A stretch of 64,000 nucleotides of DNA, taken from NCBI RefSeq assembly GCF_030412965.1, contig NZ_JAUHJQ010000007.1, positions 1 through 64,000 on the forward strand, given 5' to 3'. Both the position numbers and the translations under genes were made by a program. This document shows, one piece after another, positions 1 through 7,235 of the stretch (positions within the stretch are counted from its first letter, which is position 1; each line of letters begins with the position of its first letter). Origin of the DNA: Nocardioides oceani. GTDB lineage: Bacteria > Actinomycetota > Actinomycetes > Propionibacteriales > Nocardioidaceae. The notes beneath the pieces are model-generated. The model had not been told where the DNA came from. It saw only the letters and a program-made list of their open reading frames with translations, and did no database searches.

Positions 1-117
1 TACGGCGGCCATAGCGAAAGGGAAACACCCGGTCCCATCCCGAACCCGGAAGTTAAGCCTTTCAGCGCCGATGGTACTGCAACCGCGAGGTTGTGGGAGA
101 GTAGGACGCCGCCGGAC
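1..117 (+). rRNA. rrf: 5S ribosomal RNA (5' end may lack 1-2 bases)
   Basis: The sequence reads as a bacterial 5S rRNA: the conserved GAACCCGGAAGTTAAGCC block sits near base 43, and the 5' TACGGCGGC pairs with the 3' GCCGCCG end to close helix I. It runs from the first base of the window, so the rest of the rRNA operon (16S, 23S) should lie just upstream. A strong hairpin follows. Confidence 0.95.
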
Positions 118-130
118 ATACCATTAGCAA

Positions 131-162
131 GCAGGGCCATCCCATCACCGGGATGGCCCTGC
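131..162 (+). terminator. rRNA operon terminator hairpin
   Basis: A perfect 13-bp stem (131-143 with 150-162) and a 6-base loop lie 14 bases after the 5S rRNA. There is no long T tract, which is usual for high-GC actinobacteria. It could also serve the converging MerR-type gene, whose stop is at 212. Confidence 0.85.
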
Positions 163-211
163 TTCGCATTTCAGGACATCCTCCTGGGTCGTGAGCGGGC
201 GCCGCTGGCGT

Positions 212-988
212 TCAACCCAGGAGGCGCTCGCCCAGCACCCGGTCGACGCGGTGCACCATGGCGAGGTCGAAGGTCGCCTCGAGGGCCCGGGTCGCGAGCT
301 GGCGCAGGTCGTCGAGTGCCTGCTCCACGTCGGGCCAGGCGACGGCGGGCTTCCCGGCGTCGACGAACGGCTGCCAGACCCGGTCGACGAAGAGCTCGAC
401 GTACAGCTTGGCCACGCCGTCCGCGTGGCGTCGCAGCCGTTCGAGCAGGTCCAGTGCGCCGGTCGCCTCGAGGCCGAGCAGCCGCATCGCCTCCTCGCCG
501 GCGGTCAGCAGGGCGGGGGCGACGACCTCGACCCGGGGCTCGCCGTCGGCGGCCTCCGGGGCCTCGCGGACGAGGCCGAGGCGCAGCGCGGTCTCGAGCA
601 CCGTGGGCGCGGAGTCCGCGTCGAGGCGGAAGCGGTCCACGAGGTCCGCGAGTGTGGTGACCTCGGGCTCCGGCGCGGTGAACATGCCCCGGGCGTGCTC
701 GGTGAACGCCAGCAGGGGCCCGTCGGCGGTCGTGTCGCTGTCGAGCATCCGCGCGATCCCGTCGAGCTTCAGGCCGGCGGCCCGTAGCTGCTGGACGAGC
801 CGGACCCGCTCGACGTGCTCGGCGCCGTAGTAGCCGGTGCGTCCCCGCAGGTCGGGTGGCGGCAGGAGGCGCCGCGACTGGTAGTTGCGCAACGAGCGCA
901 CCGAGACGCCGGTCCGGCGCGCGAGCTCCTCGACGACGAAGCCGTCGGGGACGCTGTCCGCCTCGAGGGGGGACGTGTGCTCGGCCAC
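212..988 (-). CDS. MerR family transcriptional regulator
   Basis: The 258-aa protein has an N-terminal MerR winged-helix region (about residues 16-85) with RRTGVSVRSLRNYQ and a GYYGAEHVERVRLVQQLRAAG stretch typical of the family. The remaining ~170 residues are a long helical effector region with no cysteine cluster, so a metal sensor is unlikely; the ligand is unknown. The GTG start at 988 is chosen because a TACGAT -10-like box begins 12 bases upstream, which suggests leaderless expression. The gene diverges from an unknown membrane protein. The shared 52-bp gap holds two dyads typical of a MerR operator, so the regulator probably controls both itself and the membrane gene. Confidence 0.85.
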   Translation of the reverse strand: MAEHTSPLEADSVPDGFVVEELARRTGVSVRSLRNYQSRRLLPPPDLRGRTGYYGAEHVERVRLVQQLRAAGLKLDGIARMLDSDTTADGPLLAFTEHARGMFTAPEPEVTTLADLVDRFRLDADSAPTVLETALRLGLVREAPEAADGEPRVEVVAPALLTAGEEAMRLLGLEATGALDLLERLRRHADGVAKLYVELFVDRVWQPFVDAGKPAVAWPDVEQALDDLRQLATRALEATFDLAMVHRVDRVLGERLLG

Positions 989-997
989 GCTGCGATC

Positions 998-1034
998 GTA
1001 ACCCTTGCAACGGTTACATCGAACGATGTTACAT
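998..1034 (+). promoter_or_regulatory. MerR-type divergent promoter/operator
   Basis: A 20-bp palindrome (998-1017, 18 of 20 positions symmetric, core TTGCAA) overlaps a second dyad ACATCG-AA-CGATGT (1016-1029). GTTACA also occurs twice, 15 bases apart (1013 and 1028). For the rightward gene, TTGCAA (1005-1010) can be the -35 and TTACAT (1029-1034) the -10, 18 bases apart; the long spacer with a dyad inside it is the classical MerR architecture. Leftward, TTCGAT (1023-1018) and TACGAT (1000-995) are 17 bases apart. The assignment is inference from layout. Confidence 0.6.
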
Positions 1035-1040
1035 AGATCC

Positions 1041-2885
1041 ATGCTTTCCACGAACCGGCTCGCGGACGTCGTCGCCGCTGCGCCCACCGCCGTCGAGGAC
1101 CGCCCGGCCGGCGCCGCGGCGCTCAGCGAGGTCGCCCTCGCCTCCGGGCTGGCCCTGGTCATGACGATCGCGCTCGGCGCGGTCGTCCTCGCGCACCGCT
1201 CGGGCCGGCTGCCCGCGCTCGGCCGGCTGATGGAGCGGATGGACCGGTCCCGCTTCTTCGGCACGCTGGCCCCCTGGGCCCAGGTGCCGCTGATGGTCGC
1301 GATGGTCTCGCTGATCACCGCGCTGCTCGGGATGTACTGGGACATCGCCCTGCACATCGGCATCGGCCGCGACGAGGGTCCGCTGGCCAACCCGGCGCAC
1401 TACCCGATCCTCTTCGGCCTCTTCGGCATCTCCGCCGCCGGCGTGCTCGCGTGCGCGCTGCCGCGCCAGGACGAGGTGGGCCCTTCCGGTGTGCGGCTCG
1501 CGCCCGGGTGGAACGCTCCCGCGGGTGGCGTGCTGCTGACCGGTGCGGGCACCTACGCCCTGCTCGGCTTCCCGCTGGACGACGTGTGGCACCGGATCTT
1601 CGGCCAGGACGTCACCCTGTGGGGGCCGACCCACCTGATGCTCATCGGCGGCGCAGGGCTCTCGCTGGTCGCGATGGCGGTGCTCTTCGAGGAGGGCCGG
1701 ACGGCGACCGAGCGCACCGGGCGGCGGACGAGCCCCGTGGCGACGTACGCGCTCAAGGCGTGCCTGGTCGGTGGCCTGCTCATCGGGATGAGCGTGTTCC
1801 AGGCCGAGTTCGACTTCGGCGTGCCGCAGTTCCGCCTCGTCCTCCAGCCCTTCCTCATCGCGCTGGCCGCGGCCTTCAGCCTCGTCGTCGCGCGACTGTG
1901 GATCGGACGCGGCGCGGCGATCGCCGCTGTGCTGTTCTACCTCGTGGTCCGCGGTGGCGTGAGCGTCGTCGTCGGGCCCGTCCTGGGCGAGCTGTGGGCC
2001 GCCGTGCCGCTCTACCTCGCCGAGGCACTGATCGTGGAGCTCGTCGCCCTGCGGCTCGCGCACCGGCCCCTCGCGTTCGGGCTCACCAGCGGCGTCCTCA
2101 TCGGCACGGTGGGGTACGCCGCCGAGCACGCCTGGACGCAGGTCGCCTTCCCGCTCCCGTGGACCTCGGACATCGCGGTCGAGGGCGTCGCGATGGCGAC
2201 CGTGGCCGGGGCGGCCGCCGGTGTGCTCGGCGGGCTGCTCGTCCGCGGGCTGCGCCGCGACCTGCCCGACGCGATCCGCCCCCGCCTGCTCTTCGCGCTG
2301 TCCCTCGCGGCGATCGCGGCGTGCGCGACCAATGGCGTCATCGCCACCCACCCCGACGACCTGCGGGGCACCGTCGCGGTGTCCGACGCCGGCTCGGGCG
2401 AGGTCGACCTCGAGGTCCGCTTCGACCGCGACCCGGTCGCCGGCGAGCCCGCGTGGCTGACGGTGACCGGCTGGCAGGGCGGCGCCGGCAGCGACGGCCT
2501 GGCGATCGAGCACCTCGAGGAGGAGCGCGACGGCGTCTGGCGCACGACCCAGCCGGTCCCGGCCGACGGGACCTGGAAGACGATGGTCCGCCTCCACGAC
2601 GGCCGCTCGCTGACCGCCATGCCGGTCTACCTGCCCGAGGACGCCGCCCTGGACGAGCCCGAGATCCCCGTCGAGGACGGCACCCGCGCCTTCGACGAGG
2701 AGAAGCTGCTGCTGCAGCGCGAGCTGTCCGACGACGTACCGGGGTGGCTCTGGCTGGCCGCCGGCTCGATCGTGCTGCTCTGCTCGATCGCGCTCGTGCT
2801 CGGCCTCGGCTGGGGCGTCACCCGGTTCGCCCGCGCCACCCGGCCGGAGGTCGGGACCGGGACGGCGCCGAAGGTCCCCGCGTGA
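1041..2885 (+). CDS. Polytopic membrane protein of unknown function, MerR-linked
   Basis: The 614-aa protein has roughly twelve hydrophobic segments in its first 440 residues, then a soluble beta-rich domain (about 445-560) and a last membrane span near 570-595. The second span leads into a charged motif MYWDIALHIGIGRDEGPLAN, followed by a His-Tyr pair; such Asp/His clustering at a membrane face could bind a metal or cofactor. The soluble part loosely resembles FixH/YtkA-type domains. Start 1041 is preferred over an in-frame ATG at 1005 because the latter lies within the -35 element, and a -10 box sits 12 bases before 1041. It overlaps the next ORF by GTGA. Function unknown; regulation by the divergent MerR protein is inferred. 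Confidence 0.75.
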   Translation: MLSTNRLADVVAAAPTAVEDRPAGAAALSEVALASGLALVMTIALGAVVLAHRSGRLPALGRLMERMDRSRFFGTLAPWAQVPLMVAMVSLITALLGMYWDIALHIGIGRDEGPLANPAHYPILFGLFGISAAGVLACALPRQDEVGPSGVRLAPGWNAPAGGVLLTGAGTYALLGFPLDDVWHRIFGQDVTLWGPTHLMLIGGAGLSLVAMAVLFEEGRTATERTGRRTSPVATYALKACLVGGLLIGMSVFQAEFDFGVPQFRLVLQPFLIALAAAFSLVVARLWIGRGAAIAAVLFYLVVRGGVSVVVGPVLGELWAAVPLYLAEALIVELVALRLAHRPLAFGLTSGVLIGTVGYAAEHAWTQVAFPLPWTSDIAVEGVAMATVAGAAAGVLGGLLVRGLRRDLPDAIRPRLLFALSLAAIAACATNGVIATHPDDLRGTVAVSDAGSGEVDLEVRFDRDPVAGEPAWLTVTGWQGGAGSDGLAIEHLEEERDGVWRTTQPVPADGTWKTMVRLHDGRSLTAMPVYLPEDAALDEPEIPVEDGTRAFDEEKLLLQRELSDDVPGWLWLAAGSIVLLCSIALVLGLGWGVTRFARATRPEVGTGTAPKVPA

Positions 2886-3022
2886 CGCCGCCGCCGGCGC
2901 TGCACATGGGGTCGCTGCACGGCGCCGAGGGCTTCCTCGTGCTCCTGCTCGCGCTCGGACCGCTGCTCGTGGCGTTCGTGACGGTCTTCTACCTGCGCTG
3001 GCGCGGCGAGCAGGAGGCCTGA
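2882..3022 (+). CDS. Single-span membrane microprotein (46 aa), coupled to the upstream gene
   Basis: The GTG start overlaps the previous stop codon (GTGA at 2882-2885), so translation is probably coupled. The product has a short N-terminus, one strongly hydrophobic helix (about residues 17-38, rich in Leu/Val) and a charged tail RWRGEQEA. An internal ATG at 2906 is an alternative start. Small single-span proteins encoded this tightly are often subunits or stabilisers of the neighbouring membrane protein; that role is inference. No family recognised. Confidence 0.6.
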   Translation: MTPPPALHMGSLHGAEGFLVLLLALGPLLVAFVTVFYLRWRGEQEA

Positions 3023-3105
3023 GCGCGGATGGCCGGGCCCGGCCGGGGGTGGACGAGGGGGACCTCACCCGTTTGGGCCGGGCACGGTCCGCTCACCGGA
3101 GGGGC

Positions 3106-3537
3106 ATGACCACCTCTGACCAGGACCCGTGCACCCGGGTGCACCTCTGGCACGACCTGACCGCGGTGGCCGACGTGCGCCGGGCGCTGGTGCGGGACCT
3201 GGAGCAGGCTCGGCTCGAGCGGCGGGCGGCCGAGGACGTCGTCCTGGTGTTCTCCGAGCTCGTCAGCAACGCCGTCGAGCACGGCACGCCGCACGGGTGC
3301 GGCCACGTCGAGGCGACGTGGTGCCTCTTCGACGGCGGGGCCCGGCTCACGGTCGCCGGCGACGTCGACCCCGAGGTCGGCGACGAGGTCGTCGACCGGT
3401 TCCGACCCGGCCAGGCGTCCGAGTTCGCGGCGCGGGGCCGGGGGCTGGCGATCGTCGACCACGTCTGCGACCAGTGGGGCGTCGACCTCGACGACGGCAC
3501 GGTGCGCGTGACCGCGGAGCTCACCTTCTCCTCCTGA
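3106..3537 (+). CDS. Anti-sigma-factor-like ATP-binding protein (HATPase_c, RsbW/SpoIIAB type)
   Basis: This 143-aa protein is a lone GHKL ATPase domain. It shows the N-box-like FSELVSNAVEHG (about residues 49-60) and the G2-type motif GRGLAIVDHVCDQWGV (about 112-127). Proteins of this kind phosphorylate STAS-domain antagonists or bind sigma factors in partner-switching systems. The ATG at 3106 has GGAGGGG just upstream, whereas upstream in-frame ATGs have none. It converges on a SpoIIE-type phosphatase that could reverse such a phosphorylation, so the two may act in the same stress pathway. No STAS-domain protein or sigma factor is adjacent, so partners are unknown. Confidence 0.8.
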   Translation: MTTSDQDPCTRVHLWHDLTAVADVRRALVRDLEQARLERRAAEDVVLVFSELVSNAVEHGTPHGCGHVEATWCLFDGGARLTVAGDVDPEVGDEVVDRFRPGQASEFAARGRGLAIVDHVCDQWGVDLDDGTVRVTAELTFSS

Positions 3538-3545
3538 CCGGCCCT

Positions 3546-3564
3546 GCCGGCTCGCCGAGCCGGC
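3546..3564. terminator. Hairpin between convergent genes
   Basis: GCCGGCTCG and its reverse complement are separated by one base, giving about a 7-bp stem with a small loop in the 28-bp gap between the HATPase gene and the SpoIIE-type phosphatase gene. It could end transcription in both directions. Confidence 0.5.
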
Positions 3565-3565
3565 C

Positions 3566-4858
3566 TCAGGGGGTCGGTGGGGCGAGCCGTTCCGGGTCGT
3601 CGGGGCGCCACTGGAGCAGCGCCAGGGTCGCGTCGTCCTCCAGTCGCGTGTCCTGGTGGTCGAGGAGGGCGCGGATCAGCCGGCGGACGGTCTCGGGCGC
3701 AGGCAGGCCGGCCGCGAGGTTGCGCGTGACCAGGTCGACCAGACGCTCGGCACCGAAGTACTCGCCGGTCGTCGACCGCGCCTCGACGACGCCGTCGGTG
3801 TGCAGCAGCACGAGGTCACCGGGCTGGAGGGTCTCGCAGCCGACGCTGAACTCCTGGGCGCCGGTGATCGCCTCGTTCAGCCCGAACGGCAGCGCGTGCT
3901 GGGTCTCCAGCGGCCGCACCAGCCGGCCGTCGCGCAGCAGCAGCGGGTCGGGGTGCCCGGCGTTGACCCACCGCAGCTCGCCGGAGCGGGTGTCGAGCTC
4001 GACCAGCAGGCCGGTGCTGAAGCCCTCGCCGCGGGCGGCGGCCGCGACCGCGTCGTCCACGAAGCGCGCGGTGCTCCCGAGGTCGGCGCCGACCCGGCGC
4101 TGGTTGCGGTACGCCGACACGGTGAGCACCGCGAGCTGGGCCGAGGCCAGGCCGTGGCCCATGCCGTCGAAGAGGGCCACCCGCGCGACGCCGTCGTCCA
4201 CCGCGTAGTCCAGCGAGTCGCCCGCGACCTCGTAGGCCGGCTCCAGGCCGCCCGCCACCACGACGGAACGGTCGGAGAAGGTCAGGGGCGGCAGCAGGCT
4301 CCACTGCATCTCGGCCGCCAGCCCCATGTCCGTCCCGCGGCGCAGCCGCACGATCGTGTCGCCGTACAACGTCTTGGACATCACGAGCTCCGCGACGACC
4401 GTCGTGAACCGTCGCACCCGCAGGCGGAGGGCGCCGTCGTCGGCGTCGAGCGCCTCGCGGTCGGGCACCGTCACCGCGAGCACGCCGAGCCGCTCGGTCC
4501 CGTCGAGCACCGGCAGCCACAGGCGTACGCCGCCGGGGAGGTCGTCGAGCTCCTGGATCACCACCTCGTTGAGCTGGAAGGCGCGGCCGGCCAGCGTGCC
4601 GTCGACCCGGATCTCCCCATCGTCCTGCCCGTCCTCGTGCCGGTCCCCGCACCGCTGCCGCGGCTCGCCGTCGGGTCCCGGCCGGTCGGGGAGGGGGACG
4701 AGCAGGCGCTGCTGCAGGTCGGCCAGGTAGACCCGGACGTCGGTGAGGCCGAGCTGCTCGGCGTGGGCCTCGAAGAGCGCCGGCAGCTCGTAGGCGCCGG
4801 CCAGGTGGGAAGACCCGAGCAGGTCGTCGAGGGCCCGCTCCGCCCGGCTGTAGGACAT
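3566..4858 (-). CDS. GAF-SpoIIE serine/threonine phosphatase (RsbU-like)
   Basis: The 430-aa protein has a GAF-like sensory region (about residues 20-165) followed by a PP2C/SpoIIE catalytic domain (about 195-425). The metal-binding motifs are visible: GDSLDY, ALFDGMGHG and, near the C-terminus, LLLHTDGVVEAR; WVNAGHPDPLLLRDG is also typical. Such enzymes dephosphorylate STAS-domain anti-anti-sigma factors and so release a sigma factor under stress. The ATG has TACGAT starting 12 bases upstream and no Shine-Dalgarno, so the mRNA is probably leaderless. It faces the HATPase gene tail to tail. Confidence 0.88.
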   Translation of the reverse strand: MSYSRAERALDDLLGSSHLAGAYELPALFEAHAEQLGLTDVRVYLADLQQRLLVPLPDRPGPDGEPRQRCGDRHEDGQDDGEIRVDGTLAGRAFQLNEVVIQELDDLPGGVRLWLPVLDGTERLGVLAVTVPDREALDADDGALRLRVRRFTTVVAELVMSKTLYGDTIVRLRRGTDMGLAAEMQWSLLPPLTFSDRSVVVAGGLEPAYEVAGDSLDYAVDDGVARVALFDGMGHGLASAQLAVLTVSAYRNQRRVGADLGSTARFVDDAVAAAARGEGFSTGLLVELDTRSGELRWVNAGHPDPLLLRDGRLVRPLETQHALPFGLNEAITGAQEFSVGCETLQPGDLVLLHTDGVVEARSTTGEYFGAERLVDLVTRNLAAGLPAPETVRRLIRALLDHQDTRLEDDATLALLQWRPDDPERLAPPTP

Positions 4859-4929
4859 GGGCTGATCGTAGGTGGCTGCGGGCCGCCCACCCGTGTGAGG
4901 TGCGTCCGGGCGATAGTGCGGGCGGGGTC

Positions 4930-4944
4930 GGGTACCGGGACGAC
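4930..4944 (+). promoter_or_regulatory. SigB/SigF-type -10 element at a leaderless start
   Basis: GGGTAC (4930-4935), the -10 sequence of the actinobacterial SigB/SigF class, ends 9 bases before the ATG at 4945. The same block, GTCGGGTACCGGGNCGNC directly before ATGA, occurs at 24784-24805 ahead of another small acidic protein. I do not see a convincing GTTT-type -35 here, so the assignment rests on the -10 and the duplication. Confidence 0.45.
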
Positions 4945-5463
4945 ATGAGCCAGAACGACGACTCCGCAGCCCTCGGCACCGACCCCTCCGTCGACGTCAC
5001 CCAGGACGCGAGCGACAACGAGAGCTACCACGGCTACAGCGTCGACGACGAGACGCAGCCGCAGAGCTCCGGTGACAGCCTGGTCCAGGAGAACACCGAC
5101 ATCGGCGAGCCGCTCGACGAGGGCTACAGCCCGCCGGAGAAGTGGTCGGTCGCGCAGGGCTACGGCAACACCCCGCTCGAGGAGAGCATGGGGGAGACCT
5201 TCGAGCAGCGCCTCGAGCAGGAGGTCCCCGAGCCCGACCCCTACGAGCAGGCCGAGGCCGAGGCCGCCCGCGGCGAGCTCAACGACGACATCCGCGAGGG
5301 GTCGCAGGTCGGCGACGAGCGTGCCGGCCGGCTGGTCGAGCCCGACGAGGGCGCGCGCACCGACACCGAGAAGGACCTGGTCGCCCAGGACGTCGGCATC
5401 GACGGCGCCGCCGCCGGTGCGGAGGAGGCAGCGGTCCACGTCGTCGACGACGACCAGCTCTGA
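4945..5463 (+). CDS. DUF5709-type acidic hydrophilic protein
   Basis: The 172-aa protein is rich in Asp, Glu, Ser and Gly and has no membrane segment. It carries the DUF5709-like block LDEGYSPPEKWSVAQGYGNT followed by GETFEQRLEQEVPEPDPY. Members are widespread small actinobacterial proteins of unknown function; composition suggests a disordered, possibly osmotic- or desiccation-stress protein (inference). An upstream in-frame ATG at 4900 is rejected because it lies before the GGGTAC -10 element. A strong terminator follows, so the gene is monocistronic. Confidence 0.75.
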   Translation: MSQNDDSAALGTDPSVDVTQDASDNESYHGYSVDDETQPQSSGDSLVQENTDIGEPLDEGYSPPEKWSVAQGYGNTPLEESMGETFEQRLEQEVPEPDPYEQAEAEAARGELNDDIREGSQVGDERAGRLVEPDEGARTDTEKDLVAQDVGIDGAAAGAEEAAVHVVDDDQL

Positions 5464-5482
5464 GCGGACCCCCACCCGCCTC

Positions 5483-5522
5483 GTGATGCCCAGCGTGCGC
5501 CCCGGCGCACGCTGGGGATCAC
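5483..5522 (+). terminator. Strong terminator hairpin
   Basis: A 12-bp perfect GC-rich stem (5489-5500 with 5505-5516) and 4-base loop lie 20 bases after the DUF5709-type gene. GTGAT and ATCAC on the flanks extend the stem after one mismatch. Confidence 0.85.
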
Positions 5523-5635
5523 GCCGTCCGGGGCCGGTGCGGCGGACGACCCTTGGTGATCGCCGTCACCCGACCTAGTGTTCCTCGCACCCGTCCCGGC
5601 ACCGCGCCGCGGAGGGTCGAGCCGAGGAGGACGTC

Positions 5636-7234
5636 GTGCCGGACCGGGAAGTCTTCACCCACGTGGTGGTCGGTGCCGGCAGTGCCGGGGCCGTGCTCGC
5701 GGCCCGGTTGACCGAGGACCCGTCGGTCTCGGTCCTGCTGCTCGAGGCGGGCGGCCCGGCCGACGCCGACGAGGTGACCATCCCCGCGGCCTTCGCCAAC
5801 CTCTTCAAGACCCGGTGGGACTGGAACTACCAGACCTCCGAGCAGAAGCAGCTCGACAGCCGCCGCGCCTACTGGCCGCGGATGAAGGCGCTCGGCGGCT
5901 GCTCCTCGATGAACGCGATGATCTACATCCGCGGGAACCGGGCCGACTACGACACCTGGCGCGACGCCTACGGCGCGACCGGGTGGGGGTACGACGACGT
6001 GCTCCCGGCTTTCGTCCGCTCCGAGGGCAACACCCGGCTCGCCGGCCCGTTCCACGGGCAGGACGGGCCGCTGCACGTCGAGGACCGCCGCTGGACCCAT
6101 CCGCTCACCACCGCTTGGGTGGAGTCGGCGGTGGCGGCCGGGTTCAAGCCGACCGACGACTTCAACGGCGCCGAGCAGGAGGGCGCCGGGCTCTACCAGG
6201 TCACCTGCCGCAAGGGCCGGCGCTGGTCGACCGCCAAGGCCTACCTCGAGCCCGCGGCGGGCCGGCCCAACCTCACGGTCCGCACCGGCGCGCTCGTCGA
6301 GCGGGTCGTCGTCGAGGGCGGCCGCGCCGTCGGCGTCGCCTACCAGCACGGCGCCGGCACCCGCACGGCGTACGTGGACGGCGAGGTGGTGCTCGCGGGC
6401 GGCGCGATCAACTCCCCGCAGCTGCTGATGCTCTCCGGCATCGGGCCCGGTGCGCACCTGCGCGAGGTGGGCGTCGACGTCGTCGTGGACCTGCCCGGCG
6501 TCGGGCAGAACCTGCACGACCACCCGGCCGTGCCGCTGGTCTTCCGCACGCGCGGGACCACCGACCTGATGGACCACAACAACCTGGTGCAGTTCGCGCG
6601 CGCCAAGGCGACCGGCACGGGGCCGCTGGTCTCCAACGTCGGCGAGGGCGGCGGCTTCTGGCGCACCCGCGACGACCTCGCCGCCCCGGACCTGCAGGTG
6701 CACGTCGCGCCGACCGGCTTCTGGGACAACGGCCTGCACGAGGCGACCGAGCGCAAGGTGACCGTCGCGCCGACGCTGGTGTCGGTGGCCAGTCGCGGGT
6801 CGCTGCGGCTGCGCTCGACCGACCCGCGGTGGCACCCCGACATCGACCCCGGCTACTACGACGACCCGGCCGACCTCGACGCGATGGCCGCCGGGGTGCG
6901 CCGGATGCTCGAGACCGTCGCCACCGGGCCGCTCGCCGAGCACGTCGCCGGACCGGGCCTGCCGACCATGGAGGCCTGGGGCGACGACCCGACCGACGCC
7001 CAGGTGGTCGAGCACGTCCGCGCCTACACCCAGACGCTCTACCACCCCGTCGGCACCTGCGCGATGGGCGGCGACGAGCGCGCCGTCGTCGACCCCGAGC
7101 TGCGCGTGCGCGGCGTCGACGGCCTCCGCGTCGCCGACGCGAGCGTGATGCCGATGGTGACGCGCGGCAACACCAACGCCCCCACGATCATGATCGGCGA
7201 GCGCGCCGCCGACCTCCTGCGCGGAAAGGCCTGA
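5636..7234 (+). CDS. GMC family FAD-dependent oxidoreductase (choline/alcohol dehydrogenase-like)
   Basis: The 532-aa protein begins with the FAD-binding Rossmann motif [16 protein letters not shown] (about residues 10-25). It has the GMC signatures [20 protein letters not shown] (about 85-105) and [17 protein letters not shown]. The C-terminal [12 protein letters not shown] supplies the usual catalytic His, and [17 protein letters not shown] closes the fold. Enzymes of this family oxidise alcohols such as choline to aldehydes. The next gene, one base downstream, is an aldehyde dehydrogenase, so the pair probably oxidises an alcohol to an acid; whether the substrate is choline is not shown. 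GTG start preceded by GAGGAGG. Confidence 0.88.
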   Translation: MPDREVFTHVVVGAGSAGAVLAARLTEDPSVSVLLLEAGGPADADEVTIPAAFANLFKTRWDWNYQTSEQKQLDSRRAYWPRMKALGGCSSMNAMIYIRGNRADYDTWRDAYGATGWGYDDVLPAFVRSEGNTRLAGPFHGQDGPLHVEDRRWTHPLTTAWVESAVAAGFKPTDDFNGAEQEGAGLYQVTCRKGRRWSTAKAYLEPAAGRPNLTVRTGALVERVVVEGGRAVGVAYQHGAGTRTAYVDGEVVLAGGAINSPQLLMLSGIGPGAHLREVGVDVVVDLPGVGQNLHDHPAVPLVFRTRGTTDLMDHNNLVQFARAKATGTGPLVSNVGEGGGFWRTRDDLAAPDLQVHVAPTGFWDNGLHEATERKVTVAPTLVSVASRGSLRLRSTDPRWHPDIDPGYYDDPADLDAMAAGVRRMLETVATGPLAEHVAGPGLPTMEAWGDDPTDAQVVEHVRAYTQTLYHPVGTCAMGGDERAVVDPELRVRGVDGLRVADASVMPMVTRGNTNAPTIMIGERAADLLRGKA

Positions 7235-7235
7235 C

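Noticed and set aside
191..787. Long open frames on the plus strand over the MerR gene
   Set aside because: They are high-GC shadows of the minus-strand gene: no family motifs, repetitive Arg/Gly/Pro composition and no start signal.
1029..3068. A 679-codon minus-strand frame opposite the membrane protein
   Set aside because: Its Arg/Asp/Gly/His-rich translation is the typical antisense shadow of hydrophobic codons; the plus strand has coherent membrane segments and a promoter.
4900..4944. Upstream ATG start for the DUF5709-type protein
   Set aside because: It lies before the GGGTAC -10 element and adds residues with no resemblance to the family.
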